Source: Apoda limacodes (taxonomy: Eukaryota > Arthropoda > Insecta > Lepidoptera > Limacodidae). From it: DNA of 64,000 bases. Where the stretch lies: contig OX291557.1 of NCBI GenBank assembly GCA_946406115.1, positions 15,780,501 to 15,844,500 of the forward strand. Direction: 5' to 3'. Numbering within the stretch: position 1 is the stretch's first letter; the number at the start of each line of letters is the position of its first letter. The notes beneath the pieces are model-generated. The model worked only from the letters and a program-made list of their open reading frames with translations, had not been told where the DNA came from and did not search any database. Position numbers and translations under genes: made by a program. Positions 11,301-23,100 of this stretch are shown in pieces.

Positions 11301-14034
11301 AAAAGTATGGTATTTTTTTTTTTTTTTTAAACTTAAAACAAGCTGTGGAACCAATTTAAAAAGCACGAGCGGAAAACACGTATGGCGCAGTCTTAAAGTT
11401 GCCAAACTGGGCGATTTTAGGCGTGTAGCGTAACTGCATCGCAAGAGATTTGCAACTTTCAGCTATAACTAGCGATTAACAATTTACTAATTGCACAGTT
11501 TCAAGTGTGCGGTGGCTTTATATTAATGAAGTTTGAGCATAACTTACCAAGTCCTCTTGCTGCAACGTCTGTCGCGACCAGTATACTTGTATCTCCAGAC
11601 TTAAATTTGCTAATTATTCTGTCTCTTTGTAGCTGTGTCTTATCACCATGTATGCCCATTGCTGGCCACTGATTTCTGCGCAGCATAAGCTCTAAACTAT
11701 CCACAAATCGCTTGGTATTGGCGAACACCAATACTTTACCAAGGCCATCGCCTGATAATTTGTGCATTATAGACTTAAAACTGAAATGAGAAAGTTCTTA
11801 TATTTACAAGTAATGCCTTGTCAAAGATAATTTTAAATAAAAAAAATAAAGCAAATATATGTAATATATAATTTGTGATAATGATCGGGTTTTTAATGAG
11901 TGAAAAACGCAACAGTTTAAAATCTATGGATAAATTCGCATCAAAATGTGGGGGACCGCTTCTTTTTACTAGCCACTTAAGAATTACTTTGGCCTGCGTG
12001 ACAGGTGGTGAGCCGCAACACTGCCTCTGACACAATGTAATTGGAAAAAGGTAGCATTGTATGCCCTTATTGTATTAATCATAATCACCAGCTTTACAGT
12101 TTCAGTAATAAGAGGTATAACGGAACCCCAGGGACAGAATAATACTGGCAGTTCGTTTGGCAGTTTGTGACCAAGTAATTAATGTATGTAAGAATTACAA
12201 CTTAGTTTAGAAAATAGTTGTGAGGCATAATATTATATTTTACCATAAGATAATTGTATATCATGTCATGCTTTTTAAAAATAAATTGTTAAACAATTTT
12301 TGAAATGATTGGTTTGGTACTAGGTATTTTGTGGGTTTTTATCAGTATAAAAGTAATTTCAAACCAGAAGTTAAGTACAGTTATAGTAAAAATAGAAGAG
12401 TGTATAACCTCTTTGCACAAAAGCTACATTATTGGTAAAATTGGTAATGAATCTATACATTAAAAATAAAACAAAATAGTAAGGTAATTTCCATACAATA
12501 AAATTCTTATTTCAATTCATTAAATATTACAAATACATGCAAACCTCAGGCTTGAATTTAAATGTTTAAATTTGCAGCTGTGATAGCAGGCAAAAGATTT
12601 GATAAATTCTAAAATTTTGTTTTTCGGCAACAATTATGTCACGGTATTGAACTAAACATCTTTAAACCTATTTCCTTAGTGCAATAAAGTACAAAAAGTG
12701 GTAAAAGTAAAAGATGTATGTCAATGTACTCCTCCTAAACGGCTGGACCAATTTGAATGATTATTTTGTATGCGTTTGGGTGGCGCTCTGGATGGTTAAG
12801 GTTCACAAGTCAGACCGGCAGATGGCGCTGCAGTCGGGATCATGCAGGACAACGTCTGCCCGGTCAACTAGTTTAATGTAAGTGCCTGTTAGAGAATAAA
12901 TTCGGAATGCCTTTTCCTTTAACTTAGATATTTATTTTACTTACACTTCCATTTTATCATCTTGTTCACAAATATGGATATGCTGCTGGATGTTGTGGTT
13001 GGCAGATAATTCTGTAGATCCAACATTAACTTGCACAAACTCTCCTAAATAATCTTTTGCTAAATGTCTCACTTCTTTAGGCCATGTAGCAGAGAACATA
13101 AGAATCTGTCTCTCATAAGGAACACCTTCCAGAGCTTGTCTTATTTGTGGTTCAAAACCCATGTCCAACATTCTATCGGCCTCATCCAATACTACATAAG
13201 TACACCTACTTAGCGTGGTAGTTTTGCTATCAATAAAGTCGTTTAATCTGCCAGGTGTTGCTATAACTATGTCTACCCCTGCTTGTAGTTCGGCAGCTTG
13301 TCTTGCTCTACTTGCTCCTCCGTAAATACAAGCGCAACGAATATTTAACAGTCTTCCCAAATCTTTTGCCACTTCTTCAATTTGACGAGCCAGTTCTCTT
13401 GTTGGAGCTAAAACTAGAACTATAGGACCACGACCTTTTCTTGCTTTTTTCTCTTTAATATGTACAAAAGCTGGTAAAATATATGCCAATGTTTTACCGG
13501 TTCCAGTTTGCGCGATGCCGACAAAGTTTTGACCGCTTAAAGCAATTGGCCATCCTTGTGACTGTATAATGGTTGGTTTTTCAAAACCTTGTGTTCTAAG
13601 GTAATTCTTTATATAATCTGGAAAGTGACTTTTGTCTATATCAGTGTATGGGCTGGGTATATCATCTCCTATGACTGTAATGTTGTGCTCATTTCGATAT
13701 TCATCAATATCAATTTGTTTTGCTATTTCAACTGAATAAAATCTACAGGGATACAATTCCCTTAGTTGAGATTGTCTTAATGCGTGCCTTAAATAAGCAT
13801 TAAAAATAGCAGTTCTTTTAATGCTTTGTGGTAATGTAGCTTTATTTGTGAATTGATGCACATTTTGAAACACACTGAAATAATATTAATTAGTGTTTTA
13901 ACAAATTTCTTGGAAAAATCAATCAAATCTACAACTATAAATATAAAATTGTTTAAGATAAAACTGATTAAGATTGCTCCCATACAACCTTACCAACAAT
14001 GAATATCTATAACTATAAATATTTCGCCACTCAT
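8314..14034 (-). CDS. DEAD-box ATP-dependent RNA helicase, p68/DDX5-type (5 coding exons)
   Basis: Coding exons on the minus strand are 14034-13994, 13874-12945, 11780-11548, 10189-10011 and 8454-8314. All junctions are GT-AG, phases agree, and the total is 1524 nt or 507 residues. All helicase motifs are present: Q motif ([11 protein letters not shown], ~111-121), motif I AQTGTGKT (~135), Ia PTRELARQ, Ib TPGR, II DEAD (~244), III SAT (~275), IV VFANTK, V ARGLD (built across the exon 3/4 junction) and [10 protein letters not shown]. The QGWP after the Q motif and the tail [12 protein letters not shown] fit the p68/DDX5/DDX17 group, which remodels RNA in splicing, transcription and ribosome assembly. 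The protein is shorter than typical p68 and lacks RGG tails. Residues ~15-62 are basic and almost free of acidic residues. The first exon, giving [14 protein letters not shown], is the least certain part. The last intron carries a LINE fragment. Confidence 0.9.
8572..9128 (-). mobile_element. CR1/Jockey-type LINE fragment in the last helicase intron
   Basis: The minus strand retains the end of the LINE open reading frame ([14 protein letters not shown], then a [12 protein letters not shown] stretch) and the 3' UTR motif complementary to CTGATGGCAAGCAGT near the left end. Upstream, 8940-9128 matches, in decayed form, the RT C-terminal region found at 32830-33020. It is 5'-truncated and lies inside helicase intron 4 in the same orientation as the gene. 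Confidence 0.75.
10490..10650 (+). repeat. 3' part of a GGTTCCGTAG-type dispersed repeat
   Basis: The sequence from TTTTGCGACTATGAC through GTAGCGAAATGTCTC to TATGAAAAAAACGATG and CACCTTAA resembles the last part of the longer copies at 24168-24955 and 40974-41575. It lies in the third helicase intron. Family unknown. Confidence 0.5.
12712..12871 (+). mobile_element. Short Helitron-like element ending in CTAG
   Basis: The block TCCTAAACGGCTGGACCAAT, then GTTTGGGTGGCGCTCTGGAT, then CAGATGGCGCTGCAGTCGGG is a familiar lepidopteran non-autonomous repeat. It ends CTAG followed by T (12868-12871), as Helitrons do. The 5' limit is uncertain. It lies in helicase intron 2, just downstream of exon 2. 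Confidence 0.5.
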
Positions 14035-14689
14035 ATCAACATATATCGCTATTTTTATTGTCCTCCAATAACTACTTTTTGAGATAAAATAAATTTTATT
14101 GATAAAATAATTAATTACTCTATCGGGTAATATTGTTAATTTTTACAGATATTTTAAAATCTACAAAAATTAAATAATTGACTTTTTAAATATTAACAGG
14201 ATTCAATCAAGAACCCAGCAACAACCTCTAAAATTCAGCAACCTTTTCCTATTGCCAGGAAAGTGTCTGTTACTTTATGTAATAACAAACTGCCACAAAA
14301 TGACTCAGCTTGATACCTGGATATGTACCTAGATCGTAAAGTCACGGAGAAAATATAGAGGTATAGAAACTAAAAGAAAGGAAATTAATCCTAAATACAA
14401 AGGTCTGCATTGGCTCAAAACTGTCCTTCAACAATAAACTTCTTGTCTGCAAAGCAGCATTAAAATTCATTTGGTCTTCCAGCATCCTTATGTGAGTATT
14501 ATACAAAGATGAGACAACTGCATTTTAAGATATCTATCAAAGGCCCACATCGTACCTGTATCAGGATCTCGACATGCGCATGGTGAAGGAGGACCCTAAC
14601 CAACTGGCTCTACAGCTCTCTGCAGCAGCCAAAATCAGATATCAAAACTTACCTGATACCTGCAAAGATATCAAATTACTAGCTTCATC
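14035..14689. other. 5' flank of the helicase gene
   Basis: This is presumed promoter and 5' UTR of the minus-strand helicase. It is AT-rich near the gene, and I see no clear TATA box, other coding region or recognisable repeat. Core promoter elements could not be assigned by eye. Confidence 0.3.
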
Positions 14690-15069
14690 ATATCAGCAGC
14701 TGGACATAAGCCTATATATTTAGCCGTATGGCGCGGCATTTCTCCAGGCCTCTGCCTTCCACATCCAGCAACTCTTTTAAAGTCGTAAGTCCACCTGGCT
14801 GGAGGGCTTCCCACGCTTCAAATTCCTGTATGACGTCTCTACTCTAGGAAACGTCTGCTCCATCGACCATCGGTCCGCTGACAGACGTGGCCAGCATACT
14901 GCCACTTCAGCTTGCTAATTCTACGAGCTATATCGGTAACTTTAGTTCTCTTCCGGATGTCCTCATTTTGCACTTGATCCCTCAGAGACCATATAGACAG
15001 AGAGAGAAACATGTTATAACGTGAATAATTTGTTAATGTACAATTCTTTCTATGGGCCACAATCAGCAC
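14690..15069 (-). mobile_element. 3' fragment of an RTE-like LINE
   Basis: The minus-strand reading frame includes SLRDQVQNEDIRKRTKVTD followed by ISKLKWQYAGHVCQRTDGRW. This is the characteristic C-terminal region of a widespread LINE class (pattern: LRDxxxNxxIRxRTxVTD, then IxxLKWxxAGHV). The copy ends near 14690-14720 with the complement of TATGTCCAGCTGCTG. It is truncated and not functional. 15070-15409 holds nothing recognisable. Confidence 0.8.
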
Positions 15070-15409
15070 ATCTGCACCCTCATCTGCTAATGGTTTATGG
15101 CAAATTGCTAGATTTAGTTTTGAGAATATTGTTTTAAATTTAAAGGTCTGCAGCTACTGCCGGTTTTATAAATCGAGCAAAAAACTATCAACACTAAAAA
15201 TACAAGGTTAGTGACAACACTAACATTGCACTCATAGAAAAAATATTGCAATTTATTCCTATATTACCCAATCAAGTAATTAATTAATTATATTTAAATC
15301 TGATGAACTTTGTAACTACCCCATTAAATGTGATTTTAGAGGCTATGGTAAATAGAGGTATAAGATATGAACTCATGATTAGTAGCAAAATGTTTATAGT
15401 TATTTTGTA

Positions 15410-15741
15410 CTAGACTTTGCCAGCGGCTCCGCCCGCCCTAAATTCGGTTATCGGTGTGGAAGTCCTTAATTAACTCCAATTAATTAATTAATTGGTTATA
15501 CCAATGAATTGCTATAGCATGCTATAGGTGCAGCAATAGTTCGTAGCAATATAACTCTGTTATAGTTATTCCGGCAGGAACTTTTGAATTTTTAGGGATA
15601 AAAAGTAACCTATATGCTATTCCAGGACCTAACCTATATGTATGCCAAGTTTTATCCCGATCCATCCAGTGGTTGAAGTGTGATTGAGTAACAAACGTCC
15701 ATCCAGACATGCAAACTTTCACATTTATAATATTAGTAGGA
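15410..15741 (-). mobile_element. Helitron-like non-autonomous element (332 bp)
   Basis: Read on the minus strand it starts TCCTACTAATATTATAAATG after an A and ends with a GC-rich hairpin region (GGCGGAGCCGCTGGC) then CTAG before a T. That is the expected Helitron arrangement of A|TC...CTAG|T. It is closely similar over most of its length to the copy at 34089-34406 and shares both ends with 54566-55241. No coding content. Confidence 0.75.
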
Positions 15742-15920
15742 TAGAAAATTGTAGATCAGATTAATTGTAATATGAAAATGTGATTTTAGCCAATTTGGTA
15801 ATAAGATTTATAAGCAAATAATGCCTATTCTCGGACTAGTTATTGCCCACAGCTCTGTTGATGTGGATTTTACATTATTCCCCTTTTTTTTATTCCTGTT
15901 CCTGAGGATAATTCTTCTAT

Positions 15921-16345
15921 AAAAATACCGTTTATTATCCATGGTAGACCCGCATGTCGGGCAATAAACGGTATTTTTTGCATGTTTCTTCAGAGAAATG
16001 ATAAATCTTATTAAGATCTTCATTTCAGATAACAGCTATCAAACTAAAAAGGGCTATATCTCTGAAACTACTGATCATAGACTAGATGTTTTCTTGAAGA
16101 AATGATAGATGTTATCAAGATCTTCAGTTCGGATGAAAGCTGTTTTGTCTGATTTCTCCAATGAAACCTCTAGTCTACGATCACTAGTTTTGGAGATATG
16201 GTTCTTTTAAGTTTGACAGCTGTCATCCAAAATGAAGATCTTGATGAGATCTCTCATTTATCCAAAGAGTGTTTCTTTGCCTACAATAACTAGTTTTAGA
16301 GGTATAGTCTTTCTTAGTTTGACAGCTGTCATTCAAAATAAACTC
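15921..16345. repeat. Inverted satellite units beside a 16-bp hairpin
   Basis: 15921-15936 (AAAAATACCGTTTATT) and 15963-15978 are perfect inverted repeats with a 26-bp loop. Next to them, 15980-16150 carries the 104-bp satellite unit of 1-985 in reverse, and 16190-16345 carries it forward (GTTTGACAGCTGTCATCC, GAAGATCTTGATGAGATCTC). The satellite units therefore form a palindromic arrangement centred near 16170. Confidence 0.7.
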
Positions 16346-16989
16346 CTGCATAAGATGAATTGGGGAGTCCCATTGCAGGAATTTCACAATTCACAATGGG
16401 AAAAATTCACCGTTGCCATATTACATACTGAACTACACGGGTGGACCAAAGGTAAATTCTTTTAGTTTATTGCAGTGGTACACCTAGATGAACCATGCGG
16501 GTGTACCATGGGTAATAAACGAAAAATACAAATGTATATATGTCTAAGACGGCATTTTCATTAGAAGAAGATATTCAGACAAGGATAAAAAGGTCACGGA
16601 TTTCAAGAAGACAGACAGGGATTTTGATTTGTTATGGGGATAAAATCAATGGTTAGGAAATTGAAAAAATAAAAAAATAATTTACATAATACCTTAAACG
16701 AAAAGATATGGAGAAACACAGAAAGGATTTTTCAAAAGATGTACTAACTAACTAAGAGTTTTAAACAATGTTTGTAATAAATAAACAATTATTAAAGTGA
16801 AGCATTTTGTTTTGTTATATATACTGACTGCTGAGTAGATAAGCAGTTTTTGAGAAAAAGAATATTGTGACAAAAGTAAGTTACAGAAAATAACCCCAGT
16901 TTTAAAAGTTTAAAATCATTAAGTGTAAGTATAATCAATAACAAAAGGACATGCATGTCACTTCTCCTCTGTTATATGCATATAAGCCT
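16346..16989. other. Gene-free stretch
   Basis: No credible gene or RNA is seen. The sequence is AT-rich with a few short self-similar pieces (two relatives of GGGTGxACCAxxGGTAA near 16440 and 16500). Confidence 0.3.
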
Positions 16990-17128
16990 TTATAAGAAAT
17001 TTACTACATAATATATGTTTTATTGTTTCAAAAAATAGTATTTCATAACTTTGATGATTCAAAAGTGGTTGTAAAATCCTCATTTCAATAAAGAAAATTT
17101 GACTTTGACTTTTGACTTTAAATGGTTA
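16990..17128 (+). mobile_element. 3' tail of a LINE with TTTGAC-type end
   Basis: The stretch from AATAGTATTTCATAACTTTG through GATTCAAAAGTGGTTGTAAA to the TTTGACTTTGACTTTTGAC tail closely matches the 3' end of the LINE at 22282-23196. Only the 3' UTR end is kept, as in a heavily 5'-truncated insertion. Confidence 0.75.
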
Positions 17129-18302
17129 AACAGGATCTGAAGGGCTAGGTTAATCCCACGGTAAGCCACAAGCTGAGGATGTGTGAGGTACAGAAAAAGG
17201 AAATTTAGAAACTTATCTATAAATTACTATAATCAGAGTATTGACAATTTGCTTTCAATATTGGGTGGCATTTTTTCCCTTGCGCCCCCTTTTAGTTACT
17301 CTGATTGGTTGGGCCCTAAATTAAAGACCTTGCACCACCTTTTAGTACCTCTGACCCAATACTGTAATTTACTTTGTTCTATTAGGTTGAACCACAGACA
17401 GAGACTGGACAGCACATTTCCTAGACAGCTGTGAAGTAAAAACGATTGCAAGAGTGTGAAAGAGACGAAGCGAATCAGCGGCCTCTTGTTTCTTTCTGAC
17501 GTTTTGTTTTAATTTAACATAAAATAGACAGGAAGTTGTAGCACATTAGCTTTGTCACTTTCTAAAATGTGGCCAATTTCGTGAGGCTATTGCGCGGTCC
17601 ATAGGGCAGATTACAGAATTTGAAGTCTGGGTGGAACATTCGGTTGAACCATTACTACCTATAACCTTAGTTAACCTAAAATTACATTACTTTTGTCAAT
17701 CAGGTTACTAATGCTGTCTCAATAGGTCAGAGTAAGGAGCAAGGAAAAAAAGCCAGACCTAGACATTATTATGCAAAATGAACAAATTATAATAACTAAA
17801 ATAATATAGTTAGGTTATAAAAATCATTATTGTTCTACTCACATTCTGGAAAATTCTTTGTAATGTAAAGATTTTGTGAATATTCTAGAAGCCATAATTC
17901 TGTTTTCGGTTATTTGTTCTATTTATAAGATATAGAATATTGCATAAAGTTTACAAACTATGTAGGTATAAATTTAGGTATAAAGTCTTTCTTGTCTTTC
18001 ATTTCATTGATTATGTTTTGTTTTTTCTTTTTTGTCAAAACTTTAGGACGGGCGAAGGACTTACAATATGCTGCCATGTCTCTGGTGTTTTTTTGTTTTA
18101 GTTCCATCCAATATAGCAGGTAAAGTACTAATTCTATGTAGTATATTGATGTCATGTTTTATTTCCAATTATTTTGAAGTGGCTTCTTCACTGAACTCTA
18201 TTAGTGGGTAGTATTAGAGGTCAGTGGGCTTCTTGATTCCTCTTTCAAATCGTGAAGTATTTACTCGGCTATAAACTTTAACTGTGTGACTGCCCTAAAG
18301 GT
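17129..18302. other. Gene-free stretch
   Basis: No gene is supported. The one duplicated pattern is a pair of related CCTTxCACCxCCTTTTAG segments near 17280 and 17330. The remainder is AT-rich unique-looking sequence. Confidence 0.3.
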
Positions 18303-18473
18303 CTCCTACGCACTAGCGGTCAATCGCCTAGGCAGTTCGTTAAAGCGGTCCAACCGCTTAACGCGGTTCCTTCGCGATTAATTCAACCGCCGCGGTTGAA
18401 ATTTTGTGGCGGTTAAGTGCGTACAATCATAGGCGGTTTACCGCCCCTGCGGTTAACCGCTAGTGCGTAGGAG
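18303..18473. mobile_element. 171-bp MITE with 18-bp perfect inverted ends
   Basis: CTCCTACGCACTAGCGGT (18303-18320) and its exact complement (18456-18473) bound a GC-rich interior rich in CGGTT/AACCG motifs. The flanks CTAAAGGT (18295-18302) and CTAATGGT (18476-18483) could be a decayed 8-bp target duplication, which would suggest a hAT-type mobiliser, although two extra bases separate the right flank from the end. Confidence 0.75.
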
Positions 18474-20147
18474 CGCTAATGGTGTTTTGGTTGTTACGAA
18501 TTATGGGCCGATAAGATTTTGTGCCCCCAAACGCATTTTGACAGCATTTTTGCACATCTATCTTTGGGTATGTGTGAAAACCTAGTTGGTTCCATATGGC
18601 AGAACTGGCATTCTGTTATAGGCTCTTTACTCTATTATTCATGTTGGTACAATTACAGAGGCGTAAAGCAAGTAAACATACTTCTAAATTAGAATTCTAA
18701 AAAAAAACTCAAACTTCTAAAAAAAAAAATAGAATAACAGTTTTATTTTTTAAAACCTTTACATGCAATTTGACACCCTAAATATCTTCTAACTTATATT
18801 CTTTTAATTCTCAACATATTAGTCTTCGGATGAACATAGATAAGACGAAAGTATTCGATTATGCTAAATGACCACGTTACTCTGTCTTCCCTACCGTAAA
18901 GCTTGAAAACAAAAATGTTTAATCAGTGCAGTTTTAGCTATGATGACATGGTGTCGATACGTGGACTCTGTCAGAGGCTAGTCAATAAGCTTAAAGTTGC
19001 TTACAGGCAATGGAAAGAGCTATGCTTGGAGTTTCTTTCGGATCTGCAATCAGGTAATCCGACAGAAAAATAGGGTCTCCGTCATCATAACCGTTTGGGT
19101 TAGCGGGCTGAAATGGCAATGGGTTAACTTCATTAGTCCCAAAACTGATGACCACTTCTGTAGATGATTTTTGGGTGGATGATTTTTCCCTAGCCTAATG
19201 GCGCGACGATATACGCAAAAAATCTGGGAGCGATTGGATACGTAAAGGCACAGAATATATAATAATATACTAGAGTAAAAAGGACCGTGCAAAGAGGAAC
19301 TCCTAGGGAGAGGCCTATGTTCATGTTGTTAATAAGTAAATTATTATTAGAGCGATCGCGCACCAAAACAACACAACATTATCAAATATTTACGATCTAC
19401 TACAGTTCACGTCGATGGTGGGACGAAAAGTTCGACGATCGTGTAGTAGCGGGCGGTCGCACTATTTATTACCGCTACTGGAATTATAAGGTTAGACTCA
19501 TCAAGAGCATTTAGAAATTTTATTACGATCAGTCTCCTATATCCTAGAAAAAATCTAGTGCCTTCGTTATTGCTTTCAATAATTACGTAAAGTAACCTTC
19601 TAAAGTCTAAATAACATAATAAATATTAATTTATCAAGGATAAAATTAAGTTGGTCATGCCACATTGGTCCTAAACTAATATGTAGGATCAAATAGCCAA
19701 GTTCGCTAAATGCGTCACGCTTTTGACCAACTCAACGAAGCTCTTTGCAAACTCTTCATGTTGCCAATCCAAGTATTCAGTAAGTTTTCACTTACAACAT
19801 TTTTTTGAAGAATCAAATAGTAAGAGTCAGTGTAGATATACAGAGTTGCGTCGTGGAGTAGGCCCCTATGATTGATATTAAAGTGCGACCTGGTGGTCAA
19901 AAATAAAAACTACAGTCACCATATTAAAATGAAAGATGATGTGAATTTACAACGACACTAGCGACCAAACACCTAAGGTCACAAGGTCAGAAGTAAGAAG
20001 TCTGCGTAAGTCTCAAATGATTGACAGTAATAGTTTCCATAGCAACTATGTCAATATTAAATGGGGTTGGTGTTGTATATTAAAAGATGGATATACTTGT
20101 AAAGGAAGCCTTCAGCTAAGCTGACATGATGTTAACCAATTACAGAA
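18474..20147. other. Gene-free 5' flank of the TEX47-like gene with two dispersed repeats
   Basis: 19720-19880 resembles 21220-21400 (shared GAAGAATxxAAATxxxAG and TTGCGTCG(A/T)GGAGTxGGCCxCT motifs), a dispersed repeat of unknown family. 19880-19985 is a partial copy of the MITE listed at 30610, 41913 and 46737. Nothing else is recognised. The gene start at 20148 is preceded by AACCAATTACAG, which could be a splice acceptor for an untranslated first exon. Confidence 0.35.
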
Positions 20148-23100
20148 ATGGCATTGCCTGAACTTGACACACGCTCTATATTAAACGTGGTTGAAGAAAA
20201 CTTCAAAAGAGTTGGCTTGGTAAGCAAGAAAATAGTCAATGACCACTATATCCAATTCGGTATTAATATCTATACTAATATAATAAATGCGAAAGTATCT
20301 CTGTCTGTCTGTTACCTCTTGAAGCTTAAACCGAAGATAAAATTTGGCATGGGGATAGTTTGAGTCCCGAGCAAGGACATAGGCTACTTGAAAACGTCAA
20401 TTGTGAGTCGGTTTTTTTTCTATAATTGAGGAGTTGCCGTTGACATCCTACACTGATAACCGAATTTAGCGTGAAATACAATGTTAATAATTAATTTCCA
20501 AAATTTTTTTCAGAAAACCTATGCTATTCGTATGATTTATATCGGAGAGCATGCTATGCCCAAGGAAGAATTAATAAAGGAGTTCCGGAAGAATATGAAA
20601 GATGTTAACTCAGGTTACTGTGAAATAAGCGTGCGTGGTCTGCTACTGCTATATGATAGCTACTTTGTGCACATTGTTGAGGTACGTATACCTATGGGAA
20701 ATTCCATGGAAGAAGTACATTTACAGGAATATGCTCACTCAGATTTAATTAAGTTCAGGGGAGAGAGTTCGACATAGTAGTTAACCTCACATAAATGTAC
20801 TTTTTCTGCTGATGTAACTTCTTCTTCTTCTACACTTTCTAAGTTATCATATATTTGACGCTGGCTTTCTGAATTTGATCACCATTGTGGAATCTCTACC
20901 GATTGATTAACTGGGATTAAAAGTATTTCTGTCGCCCCAGCTACTTCTGTGACAAGAATCAAGTCCGTTCTGCCGTTGTAACATGGAATTTGCTTTATTG
21001 GGTAGTGAAGAAATAGTGTTATATAGTTTAATCTGTAGCAATATATTTTATTCGCGTAGAAACTTTGAAATGGGACAAATTCAACTATTTCTAGCCTAAA
21101 TATTAGGCCAATTGAAAGTTTTGTTGCTACGTTAAGCAATGTTAAAAAAAAAACAGACTTTAACATTTATATTATACATGTTAGTTAAGATTTTCAAAAT
21201 TTCAATTCCAAAGGTCCAGGAAGCTTTCTGCAAACTTTCACGCTGTAAATCCCACTCTTCAATTAGTTTTATGTTCCAAAACTAAAAAGTTTTATGATGA
21301 GTATTCAAATAGCAAGAGGAAGTTGCAAGTTGCATATTTTGAAGAATGTCAAATGCAGATGAGCAGATTTGCGTCGAGGAATGGGCCACTGGTATTTAAT
21401 TATGTACCTATATATGTTTATTTTTTTAGGGCTCCGAAGATACGGTACATCGACAGTTGAGGTTCTTGTTCAAACGAGAATCAGACTGGATAGAGAAGAT
21501 GAATAGACTAGATGAAGAATCTGCAAAAGACACTGAAAGCTTAAAAGAAATTATGAATGATGAAGAGTCGCCTCCGAAGCCGGAACGGAAAATGTTTAAG
21601 CGTTTAAAGTTGTTGATGGTTTACCATTCTATTTCAACGGTAGGTGTTGTATCCAGATTCAAGACAAACACAAATGTTTGTCCAGTGCGGGAATCCAACC
21701 CACACCTTCTACACAGCAGCCGGTCACACTACCAACTAGGCTCCGTGTGATGTAGAGAATGAGTTTTATGGTAGAAAAAAAATAGGCGTGAATTGAAACC
21801 CCATGTCCTTATATTTTGATTATTTCTGATAAAGCTATTCACCGTAGCAATTGAACTTTCTTTGATAAACTTTAATTCATATCCTAAACCGCATATGTAA
21901 ATTTGTATAAAAAACATCCGTTTTTGCGTAATACTTGTCACCTTCATTTGGCTGGCAGAATAACATTATTTAAGTGATATATAATATATAAGAATATTAT
22001 ATATAAGAATATATAATTAATTATATACATATATAATATAGCCTTGCCACAGAGCCCACACACTCGTCGAGTGGCATGGGAGGTAGCGAGGAAAGGATGT
22101 AGAGACATAATGTGGCAACGTTACTCGTCATGCCCACCGCTCCCTGTTTTGTCGGTTTTTGGCCGCGAGTCAAAGGATCTATTGCAGAGCGTCGCGATTA
22201 ATTGCGCGAGTAAAGAAAGCATCATCGCGGCAGCGCGAGGAGTTAAGCGATGAGCATAGTGTGGCAGAGGCGTAAGAGTAGATGAGCTGGACGCTGAACT
22301 CCAAACTTCAATGGGGTCCTCATATTCATAACCTAGCCAAAAAACTTAGCTCTGCTGTGTATGCGATCAAGAAAATAAGACAATTGACCGATGTCGACAC
22401 TGCAAAAATAGTATATTTTAGCTATTTCCATAGTTTAATGACATATGGTATCCTATTGTGGGGTAGCGCTGCTGATGTAAATACAATATTTTTGTTACAA
22501 AAAGGGCAATTCGTGCTATTTATAAATTAGGATCTAGGATATCTCTGAGGGATAGGTTTAGGGAAGTAAAAATTTTAACTTTAGTGTCGCAGTACATATA
22601 TGAAAATCTTTTATATGTACATAAAAATATCAATAGTTTCAGCAAGAAAAGTGACGTTCACAAAGTAAATACTAGAAGTAAAAATAAGCTGTTGGTGCAT
22701 GATACACGTCTACACAAAATAAGTAACTCTTTTATGGGGCAATGTATACACTTTTACAACAAAGTTCCCAATAAAATTCAAAATCTATCAATAAGTAAAT
22801 TTAAATCTTTTATCAAGCAGGTACTTTGTAAAAAGGCATACTACAATATTTCAGACTATGTAAATGATAAAAATCCTTGGGACTGATGATGCTCAATTAC
22901 AGGATGCATAGGTAAACCAAATTAAAATGGAAATAACATAAAATTGTACGACTAAAAATCTTTTATTTAAAACATTAATTGTATTTTAGTTTATTTGTAT
23001 TATTGATAGTGTTTTTAAAAGAGTAACTATCGAGTTTCTTGCCGGATTCTTCTCGGTAGAAATCAACAACATTGTGAACCGGCGGGAAGGTGGGAGGGTT

